A DNA stretch of 64,000 bases from Dactylorhiza incarnata (lineage: Eukaryota > Streptophyta > Magnoliopsida > Asparagales > Orchidaceae): NCBI GenBank assembly GCA_033032865.1, contig JAWHQI010000329.1:2810823-2874822 (forward strand), written 5' to 3'. The notes under the pieces are model-generated. The model ran no database searches. It saw only the letters and a program-made list of their open reading frames with translations, and was not told the DNA's origin. The translations under genes and the position numbers were made by a program. Below, in pieces: positions 55,408-64,000 of the stretch (within the stretch, counting starts at the first letter, position 1; each line of letters starts with the position of its first letter).

Positions 55408-58170
55408 TTATGCTAATATGGTTACCACCGCCTCACATTGCTCATTTTGTTGGAAATATATCTTAAGGCGTTGTCCGTTGACTTTAAATTCAGATTTGTC
55501 TTTCTCATTTTGTATGGTCACAACCCCATATGGGTGTACCTTTGTTACACGAAATGGTCCCGACCACCTAGATTTTAGTTTACCCGGGAATAATCTCAAC
55601 CTTGAATTATATAATAATACTAATTGTCCTTCCCGGAATTCCTTAGGTGAAATCCTAGCGTCGTGCCATTTTTTCGTCCTTTCTTTATAGAGCTTATGAT
55701 TCTCATATGCATGAAATCGTATTTCATCGAGTTCGTTTATTTGGGCTAAACGATTTTTATCTGCATTATTAAAATCAAAATTCAATTTCTTAATTGCCCA
55801 AAAAGCTCTATGCTCTAGCTCAACCGGTAAGTGGCATGCCTTACCAAATATCATCCGATATGGAGTCAACCCTATAGGTGTTTTGAATGCAATCCTATAA
55901 GCCCAAAGTGAATCATTCAACTTGTGTGACCAATCCTTACGAGTTGTACTCACTGTCTTTTCTAAGATTGATTTAATTTCTCTATTTGAAACTTCGGCCA
56001 AACCATTGGTTTGTGGGTGGTAAGATAAGGCAACTTTATGTGTTATCCCATATTTATTCAACAAGGATTTAAAATGATAATTGCAAAAGTGTGCCCCCCC
56101 ATCACTAATGATAGCCCTTGGTGTGCCGAACCTACTAAAAATATGTGACTTTAGGAATTTTAGTATGGATTTTGCATCACACTTTTGAGTTGGAATTGCC
56201 TCCACTCATTTGCTAACATAATCAACCACTAGTAGAATGTAAAGATGTCCATTTGAATTCACAAATGGACCCATAAAATCTATCCCCCAAACATCAAATA
56301 TCTCAACTTCTATGATGTTATTAAGGGGCATACTCGCTCCTCTATTCATATTACCGGTGCGTTGGCACCTATCACATTGTTTTACAAATTCATGGGAGTC
56401 CCTAAATAAATTTGGCCAATATAATCCAGCTTCTAAGACCTTCATAGCCGTCCTAAGTCCTTGAAAATGTCCTTCATAAGGAGATGCATGACATTTGTGA
56501 AGGATACTTGGGACTTCTATTTCGGGGACACATCTACGAATCATTTGATCGGCACAAATTTTAAATAAATGTGGTGCATCCCATAAATAAGATTTCACTA
56601 AATGAATGAATCTCTTCTTTTGTTGAAAACTTAAATCCGGTGGTAAAATATTACTAACAATATAATTTACAAAATCAGCATACCATGGAGTATTATCACT
56701 AGTAATTGCAAGAATATACTCATCCGGAAAGTTTTCCTTAATCTCTACTTGGCTATTCCTTTCACATTCTTGTTCTAGCCTTGATAGGTGGTCGACTACT
56801 TGATTTTCAGCCCCCTTACGGTCCTTAATTTCTATATCAAACTCTTGTAATAGTAACACCCACCTAATAAGATGGGGTTTAGCATCTTTTTTCTCTACCA
56901 AGTATTTGATAGTTGAATGGTCCGTATAAACTATCACTTTAGAATTTATTAAATAAGAACGGAACTTATCAAATGCAAACATTACGGCTAAGAGTTCCTT
57001 CTCGGTTGTAGTGTAGTTTATTTGTGCATCATTAAGTGTTTTGGTAGCATAATATATAGTATGAAAAATTCTATCCCGGATTTGTCCTAAAACAACTCCT
57101 ACGGCATAATCACTAGCATCACACATAAGAACAAAAGGTGACGACCAATCCGGTGTTGTGACAATAGGTGAAGAAAATAGCTTGTGTTTTAATGTGTCAA
57201 AAGCGTGCAAACAGTGGTCATCAAATATAAAGGGAGTGTCTTTTTCTAACAAGTTACATAAAGGTTTTGATACTTTAGAGAAATCTTTAATAAACCTCCT
57301 ATAGAACCCCGCATGACCTAAAAAGCTACGAATTCCCTTGACATTCTTAGGAGGAGGAAGCTTTTCAATAACTTCTATTTTAGCCCAATCTACCTCCAAA
57401 CCCTTGCTTGATACTTTATGGCCTAAGACAATTCCCTCTCTCACCATGAAATGACACTTCTCCCAATTTAGCACTAAATTTGTCTCAACACATCTTGTTA
57501 ACACCTTCCTAAGAACTTCCAAACAACAATCAAATGACTTCCCAAACACAGAAAAATCATCCATAAACACCTCTATTCCTTCATCCATTAAATCAGTAAA
57601 AATAGATATCATGCACCTTTGAAAAGTGGCGGGTGCATTACATAATCCAAATGGCATTTTGCGAAATGCAAACGTACCATAAGGACATGTAAATGTGGTC
57701 TTTTCTTGATCTTCCGGAGCAACCATAATCTGATTATAACCGGAATATTCGTCCAAGAAACAAAAATAATCATTACCCGCCAACTTGTCAAGTACTTGAT
57801 CAATAAAAGGTAGTGGAAAATGATCCTTCCGAGTTGATTTATTTAGTTTTCTATAATCCATACATATTCTCCAACTGGTAACCGTCCTAGTTGGTATCAA
57901 CTCGTTGTTATCATTTTTCACCACCGTAATTCCTCCCTTCTTCGGTACACATTGTACCGGACTCACCCACTTGCTATCCAAAATAGGGTAAATAATTCCT
58001 GCATCTAACCATTTTATTATCTCATTCATAACTACTTCTTTCATGGGTGGACTAAGCCTACGTTGATGTTCAATTGAACCTTTAGCCTCATCTTCTAATA
58101 TAATTTTATGCATACAAATCGAGGGGCTAATGCCACTAATGTCTGCTATAGTCCATCCATGGCCTTCTTA
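55408..58170 (-). pseudogene. Athila H pol: RT, RNase H and integrase, one internal stop
   Basis: The minus-strand frame from about 58146 holds [36 protein letters not shown] (Gly to Glu against the usual DGYSGYN) and the catalytic FMDDFSVFG. RNase H follows with [11 protein letters not shown] and [10 protein letters not shown]. The integrase has the HHCC region, then [22 protein letters not shown] and NGLAEVSNREIK. One TGA at 56206-56208 interrupts the frame where Trp is expected (VDYVSK-stop-VEAIP). Upstream, a frameshift near 58147 separates this from the protease-RT linker (58331-58146). The Athila assignment comes from the wording of the RT and the tRNA-Asp primer site. Confidence 0.93.
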
Positions 58171-58579
58171 AATTCTTTCAAAACAAGAAGTAGTTTTTCT
58201 TCATCTTCAAATTTTAATGATGCATCAATTATTACCGGAAGAGTATTTTCTTCTCCAAGAAAAGCATATTTAAGATGTTCCGGAAGAGGTTTAAAATCTA
58301 AAGTTGGAGGTTCAATAATTGAGGGTTTCATAATTTTGGTTCGCTTGACCTAGTTATAGATTCAAAACTCCTAAAGATAGGCAATTTATAATGGGATTCT
58401 AAGACCTTAACACATTCATCCAATTCTAAATCATCATCCACTCTTCATTTGTCAAAATTGTGAGAAGTCTTTGTTCTAGATCATCTTCATTACCCTTAAT
58501 TAATTGATTTTAAACTCCACTTCTTCAATAGAGTAACAATCTTCTTTTTCATTTGGAAATTTCATAGCTTTTAGGATAT

Positions 58580-58900
58580 TGAATGTTACTTCCTCTTCAT
58601 TAACTCTCATTGTTAACTCCCCTTTTGTACGTCAATTAAAGTTCTTCCGGTTGCTAAAAATGGCCTCCCTAAGATTATGGGCACATCCTTATCCTCTTCC
58701 ATGTCCAACACTACAAAATCGGCCGGAAAAATAAATTTCTCCACCTTAACCAATACATCCTCAATTATTCCCTTAGGGAATGCTAAAGTCCTATCGGCTA
58801 ATTGGAGAGTAAGAGTTGTTGGAGCTATCTCTCCTAGACCTAACTTTGTATAAATAGATAAGGTCATTAAATTGATGCTTGCACCTAAATCACATAATGC
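58580..58900 (-). pseudogene. Athila H protease
   Basis: The minus-strand frame has the active site [10 protein letters not shown] (near 58866-58896), [19 protein letters not shown] and [21 protein letters not shown] frameshift at about 58613-58620 puts the following conserved text (VNEEE, ILKAMKFPNE) out of frame. Aspartic protease of the retroviral type, which would cut the gag-pol precursor. Confidence 0.85.
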
Positions 58901-59380
58901 TCTCCCGACAAAATTTCACATCCTATGGAACAAGGTATGGTAAAACTACCGGGGTCCTTAAGTTTTTGAGGCAATTTCTTTTGTAAAATTGCACTACACT
59001 CTTCCGTTAATGCAACTATTTCTCTATCTAGAAATTTTCTTTTCTTAGATAAAAATATCTTTCATAAACTTGACATAAATAGGCATTTGCTCTAATGCCT
59101 CGGCAAATAGAATATTAATTGTAAGCTTCTTAAAAATTTCCATAAATTTTTGAAATTGTTTGTCAAGTTTTGTTTTATTTAATCTAGATGGAAAAGGTGG
59201 AGGAGGGTAAATAATTTCTTTCTTTTATTATTTTGTGGATCTACTTCCACTTCCTCCGTCTCCTTAACTTCTATAGACTCTTCTCTCCTAATCGTATTTT
59301 CTCTTGCCTCTTCCTCCCTTAACTTCTCTAGCAATCTATCCCCACTTGAGATCTCTACCCCACTCCTTAATGCAATAGCT

Positions 59381-60790
59381 TTACAATGATATTTGGCTCT
59401 TCTCTGTTGGATTAAGTGTGGTGTCAGATGGTAGCGATCTTATTGTTCTTTGGTTTAAAAGCATGGCCAATTGGCCAATTGTGGATTCTAAAGATCGGAG
59501 TGAAGACTCAATACCACCCATCCTAGATTCATTCTTTTGAAACAAACCTATAATATACTCATCAGTCAATTTCCTATTATTGGTTTGTTGATTATGCATA
59601 TGGGTTGGTATAGAATTAATGTTTTGATTGAAACCTGGTGTTGAATTGCATTTTGTGAATTTTTCCAAGAAAGATTGGGATATTCGCCATTCTGGATTAT
59701 AATGATTTCCGAAATTGAAGGTCCTTGCCTTTGTTGGCCTCCAAGATAATGTACTTCTTCAGTTACTTGGTTTAATTGTTCCACTGTCATTGGCACACTT
59801 GTTGAAGGGTGGATAAAGAATCTAACCTCTTATTTATTAAATTAAATTGAGTGGCCATTTGAGCTGCTAACGAAGTGATTTGATCTACTTGATGAATACC
59901 GGCTGGATGGTTATTACCTTGCCTTTCGAATTCTTGGTAATTGTTAGAAGTAAGATCTTCTAAAATTTCAAAAGCGTCTTCTGTGATATTTCTTTAATAA
60001 AGACCCTCCCGCAGCTCCGTCAACTAGGATCATCGTAGTGGTTTGTAACCCGTTATAAAAAATTATGACTTGTTGGTGTTGGGCCATCCCGTGATGTGGA
60101 CACTTCCTAAGCATTTCTTTAAACCTTTTCCCCACGCTTCATAAAGTGTTTCGCCATGATTTTGGACAAAAGTGGTGATGTCTCTAACCAGCTTAGCTGT
60201 TTTAGAAGGTGAAAAATATTTATTCAGAAATTTCTCTTCCAATTGATCCCACGTAGTGATGGAACCAGGAGGTAGAGAGTTAGCCAATCTTTAGCCCGAC
60301 CCTCCAAAGAAAATGGGAATAACCTCAATTGAATAGCTTCATCCGAAGCCCCATTTACCTTGTACATATCACAGATTTCTAAGAATGTTCTTAAATGAGC
60401 GTTTGCATTTTCATGATTAAGACCCCCAAACTTTTTATGTTGTACTAGTTGCATTGTGGTAGAGTCTATTTTAAAGTTATTAGCGGCGATTGTGGGTCGC
60501 GCTATACTAAATTGCAAACCTCCTCTTAACGGTGCGTTATAGTCTCGACAAGTCATTCGCGGTGCAGCGTTTTGAACATTATCACCATTGTGTTCGACTT
60601 GACCATTAGGGTCCACCTGACCCCCATGATCATGACCATCATGACCATTCCCATTCCCGTTATTTAAACCGTTTGGGTTCATAGTAGGATGACTAGAATG
60701 CTCTAAGCGAAAAGCTCTTCTATTTTGCCTACACTCACGCTCAATTTCTAAATTTAGCGGGAATAATTCAATAGGCCGAAATCTGGACAT
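59381..60790 (-). pseudogene. Athila H gag, frameshifted
   Basis: The minus-strand start at 60790 opens a 188-codon ORF with an N-terminal segment, an Asn/Gly-rich stretch and the capsid block FGGLNHENANAHLRTFLEIC to FPFSLEGRAKDWL. The frame shifts near 60260; the next part (60287-60063) reads NSLPPGSITTWDQLEEKFLN and FVQNHGETLYEAW. A later part (59668-59381) has MGGIESSLRSLESTIGQLAM. Several frame changes make it non-functional. Confidence 0.88.
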
Positions 60791-60914
60791 AAACTAAAGT
60801 AATGCAATTAAAATAAGTAAAACAGACAAACAATGAAATAAAACAAAAACAGTACTTGAGCTCCAATTACTAAGGATTTACTAATATTGCAAGAAAACGC
60901 TAAATTAGTACACC

Positions 60915-60932
60915 TCCCCGGCAACGGCGCCA
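60915..60932 (-). promoter_or_regulatory. Primer binding site of H (tRNA-Asp type)
   Basis: On the minus strand TGGCGCCGTTGCCGGGGA lies 6 nt inside the 5' LTR. This is the characteristic Athila primer site, complementary to the 3' end of plant tRNA-Asp. Confidence 0.92.
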
Positions 60933-60938
60933 AAAACT

Positions 60939-62394
60939 TGATACGGTGAAAATGAGTGTTACGCAAGTGCACGTGGCGATTCAAGTAATAAAGTGTAAGT
61001 AAGATCGTCTCCACAGGGAAGTGTTAATTTAACGCTCACAAGTACTAATATTATCCTTTTCTTTGAATCCAAGTAAATAATTCAAAAGTTGGTTGCTTGA
61101 AGAAAAATTAAAATAGGAAAATAACTTTAATTAATTAATTCAATGAGTTTTTATTTTTATTTTTGAGAAATACCAATTTTTAGAGAAAGCTTTGCATGTG
61201 GATTTCCTAAGTCTATGTGATATGAAATTTCAAAAGATTTAGTTAAATATTTGTAAAATTATTCTCCTGACGCAAATTAAATGTAGGACTCATTACCTCT
61301 CGGTCTCCGAAATCCGTACACAGCGACTAATCATGAAGAAAGTGAAATCTATTTCTACTTCCAATGATTAAATTAAAATGTGCGAATTACTTTCGTCACT
61401 CCTCTCTCGAATTTCGCGACGCAGTATTTGGAGGAAGAATTTTTGGTTAAAGATTTATGTGGTTCCTCTCTCGATTTATTCCACATAAGAAAATGGTTTG
61501 TATAACCTTGCGTGCAACTCCTCTCTCGATTTATGAATACACTCCAAAGAGATATACAAAGCTTGACACAAAATCTTCAAAATGTAATCGCACACTTAAA
61601 ACGGACAAAGAATTGAAGCAAATAATTTAACAGAATTGTGTTCTAATACATATCACAAAAGACAAAGTACTTTTCCACACACAAAGCTACAGATTTTAGT
61701 TCATGCTAATTGGAATAAAATAACAAATAAGAACATCCTTACAAGACATGCTCAAAGACATGGTTGAAGAAGGTAAGTTTTCATTCCAAAGTTGCAATAT
61801 CTCTCTCCCGGATTGGAATGGTTCGGCTCTCCAAGTAGGAAGAATTCTCCTTGCCGAAAATATCTTCTCCTTTCTCCTCAATTTCGTCGTTCTCCCCCCA
61901 ATTTCCTCCTTTTTTCTTGCTCTCCTTTCCCTCTATTTTATAATTCAAATTAAGTAACTTCCCAATTTCAATTCTTGTAACCGCCATCTTCTATATTTAA
62001 TTCTCCTCATTAAAATCACATAATAAGCCTTCTAATTCCGTCTCCAGCCAGCTGTCCGCCTGTGCATAACTGCTGCCACCTCATCATATGGTTTTAAATA
62101 ATCGCGCCATTTATGCCATGTTTTCAGCGCCCGCTTGTTGTAACCTTGTTGTAACCCTGTTGCGACAAATCCGCCTGCATTAATTATTCCTCCATTTCTT
62201 TTCTTCCATTCTGAACACTCATTTAATTCCTGCATATTAAACTCGAATTTAAGCAGAATCACCATGAAATAATTACTTTGTAATTTATAATTAATTAAGT
62301 TTATTATATCAAAGTTTCATATTAATATTCATCATTTCATAGTGCAAAATGTGTTATTCATAGACCAAATAACTTCTATTTTAGGAAGTTATCA
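60939..62394 (-). repeat. Element H 5' LTR
   Basis: 1456 bp from TGATACGG to GTTATCA in plus-strand reading, followed by the ACAAC duplication at 62395-62399. Compared with the other LTR it lacks a few bases near 60957 (GAGTGTTACG versus GAGTACGTGTTACG) and has a short extra repeat near 62143-62153. Confidence 0.93.
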
Positions 62395-62497
62395 ACAACA
62401 GTAAAATATGCAAGCTTCGGAGGGTCAGTTATGGCTTGAAGCAAGCGTCCAGGAGTTGGAACAAACGCTTTGATGAAGAGGTTAAAGTGCACTTTTT
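62395..62497 (+). pseudogene. Element F: copia RT fragment, second part
   Basis: Past the Athila insertion the copia RT text resumes in a shifted frame as LKQASRSWNKRFDEEVK, directly continuing the part that stops at 52339. It is cut after about 100 bp by the end of LTR G at 62498. Confidence 0.85.
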
Positions 62498-64000
62498 TGT
62501 AACAACCCGGCCCAACCACCACACCAGAGGCCCGCTCCAACTCAGTGGCCAAGGCGCACTCTAGTGGGCTGGCTGCCGCGGTTGGACAAGGGTTGCAGCC
62601 CGTGACACCCTAACGCCTCTCTGAGCCTGTTTCTCAGCTACAGTGCATTGTTGTTGGCGGGACTCGTGTAAGACGCTCTTTTTTTTGCTTTGGGACACCG
62701 GGTCTTACCGCCCAGAACCGCCGTCTTGCGGTGGTACCATTTCACTACATGGTCGCACCACAACACGCCGATCCTGCCGGCTATTCAACATTATCCAGGC
62801 CAACCAAATTTAATAAGAAATAAATAAACTAAACGCACGAGTCACAACAATCACATAATAGAAGGATAACATGTCCAAAATGAGAGAATTACACATAATT
62901 AGATGCTACTAATCAGAGTGCGGAAATATAACATAGAAATACAACTAAGGCACTAAGCCTGATCGGACAATGATTTCTTCGCCTCTCGCCTGGCAAAGAT
63001 GTAGCAGTCCAAATATCCACATGGCTCGACACCCTCGATGGCATACAACTCCGCCCTCTGTCCTGGGTAAATGTGTAAAGTAGGTAGATGAGGGGTCTTG
63101 CTTACCGGAGCTCTCCCGGCAGCTGCATGCTGAGAGTCCAACTCCGGGCCTGGACACTGCCTCAGGTTCCACCCTCTGGGGGTTGACCTGCTCTCCCTGG
63201 TTCTCCTGTAATAATAGGGTCCACCGACCGTCAGTCTATAAGACTCAGCATATTCCTCACCGCCTCCACCCGCGACTCCTAGACACCGTGCGGGAGTAGG
63301 AAGCGGAGGACATCAAGGGGTAATGAAACAAGCAGGTGACAGGTGACAGGTGTGAAAAAGAAAACTAGTAAGAATACAAAACCAAGTCTATACTAGCAGT
63401 TCTATTATCAGACACAACGTAGAGTAACAACGTAAGGAAAGCTATGCTAGCAAATAACAAAAGTTAAGATTGTTCTAGCAGTTCTACTATCAGACACAAT
63501 GTAGAGTAACAACATAAGGAAAGCTATACTAGCAATAACGAGGGCAAGTAAAGTAATATGTAAAGCAGCTAAGGAAACTAACCTTAACTTATATGCATAC
63601 ACGCAAGGCACATAAGTCAAGGGATCTGACAGAAAGTAAACTCATCGTATAAAAGAGCCCACACTAGTTTATACGATGAGGTCTCTGTTGGTGCAGAAAT
63701 GCTATACTATGATGTGCAATGCAATGATGCAATGATGCAATGTTTGTATTATTAGTCCATACACATGCAACTCACCCACACGACTCTGTACGTACAGACC
63801 TTTAGTTCCCACTTTTCGGAGGTAGCTAACCTCTCGGGGCCTCTCCGTCATGGTCAAACGGTGGCAGAGGAGCAGGCGTCTCCTCACCTAGGTGGGTATG
63901 TCACACTACCAGACCTAGGCCCTAACGTACGTTGGTTACCGGTACCCGGTACCCACGAGCTCCTGCGTACTCTTCCTGGATTCGAAGAAACCAGACCTTT
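62498..64000 (-). mobile_element. Element G: LTR related to family A, cut by window edge
   Basis: Read on the minus strand, this contains in the same order as the A LTR: the GAGTACGCAG block (about 63965), a hairpin with arms CTCATCGTATAAA (63641-63680), ATGTCCTCCGCTTCCT (about 63305), GACGGTCGGTGGACC (about 63220), and near 62770 GCCGGCAGGATCGGCG with a CCGCAAGACGGCGGTTCTGGGC block. Its end in minus reading is GGGTTGTTACA at 62498. The sequence is related to A but strongly diverged, so it is a separate family. ORFs here (for example 62945-63172 minus) have no recognisable domain. Confidence 0.75.
63390..63540. repeat. Short tandem duplication in LTR G
   Basis: The phrase from CTAGCAGTTCTA to AAGGAAAGCTAT(G/A)CTAGCAA occurs at about 63393-63457 and 63475-63535, with few changes. 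Confidence 0.8.

Larger units (their letters stand above)
52340..62394 (-). mobile_element. Element H: Athila-lineage gypsy retrotransposon, near complete
   Basis: In plus-strand coordinates the LTRs are 52340-53790 (the 3' LTR of the element, 1451 bp) and 60939-62394 (the 5' LTR, 1456 bp), with termini TGATA/TATCA. It is flanked by the perfect duplication ACAAC (52335-52339 and 62395-62399) inside the copia F RT. The primer site is of the tRNA-Asp type used by Athila elements, and the purine tract is GTGTGGGGGTG. Gag, protease, RT, RNase H and integrase remnants lie in order on the minus strand. Total length is 10,055 bp. No env-like ORF was found in the 1.6 kb between integrase and 3' LTR. 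Confidence 0.94.

Noticed and set aside
62945..63172. Minus-strand ORFs in LTR G
   Set aside because: They lie in sequence collinear with the non-coding A LTR and are not conserved there.

Overview
This window is plant nuclear DNA, from an angiosperm and probably a eudicot. It is almost entirely nested LTR retrotransposons around one apparently intact host gene, a dirigent-like protein at 34227-34778. The plant assignment rests on plant-only retrotransposon lineages (Tat/Ogre-type, Tekay/Del-type and Athila-type Ty3/gypsy, and Ty1/copia with tRNA-iMet primer sites), an RTE-type LINE relic, a CACTA-type MITE and the dirigent gene. There are no bacterial operons, CRISPR arrays or rRNA genes. 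I found no tRNA gene, although short RNA genes could be missed by eye.

Left nest (1-29838). A Tat-lineage gypsy element survives as an integrase fragment (3075-4010), a 98-bp minisatellite (4081-4560) and, 24 kb away, an antisense ORF and a probable 3' LTR (28781-29838). Between those two parts sits element A (4561 to about 28780), a non-coding element with 4.7-kb LTRs. Element B (6596-19207) has inserted into A's 5' LTR. B is another non-coding element, with 5.0-kb LTRs that are almost identical, and it is flanked by the 5-bp duplication AAATG. A partial A-family LTR in reverse orientation fills 1-3074.

Gene island (29839-34898). This stretch has a CTT-rich microsatellite, a CACTA-like MITE, a dead RTE-type LINE (32050-33545) and the dirigent gene with a TATA box and two AATAAA signals. 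A diverged copy of part of its upstream region lies about 2.4 kb further upstream.

Right nests. Copia element C (34899-49927, duplication GTAAT) inserted 121 bp downstream of the dirigent stop codon. C was then hit by D, a Tekay/Del-type gypsy element with one 1528-codon gag-pol ORF (37166-45658, duplication ACATG), and by E, a 1540-bp Athila-like solo LTR (46461-48000, duplication GAGGA). A second, decayed copia fragment F (50172-52339 plus 62395-62497) is split by H, a 10.06-kb Athila-lineage element on the minus strand (52340-62394, duplication ACAAC). The right end (62498-64000) is LTR G on the minus strand, clearly related to the end of the A LTR.

The most interesting signals are these. 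A and B lack the usual polypurine tract before the 3' LTR and carry a T-rich TTTGTTT(T)ATTGG block in its place, which recurs inside their bodies. B's interior is built from arrays of hairpin-forming repeats. A hairpin with a similar loop occurs in A, B and G. The D gag-pol ORF contains a 75-nt, stop-free, T-rich GT...AG segment between gag and protease that looks like an optional intron. An antisense ORF in the Tat element has a minus-strand TATA box inside the LTR. All coordinates and comparisons were made by eye; no alignments or searches were run.
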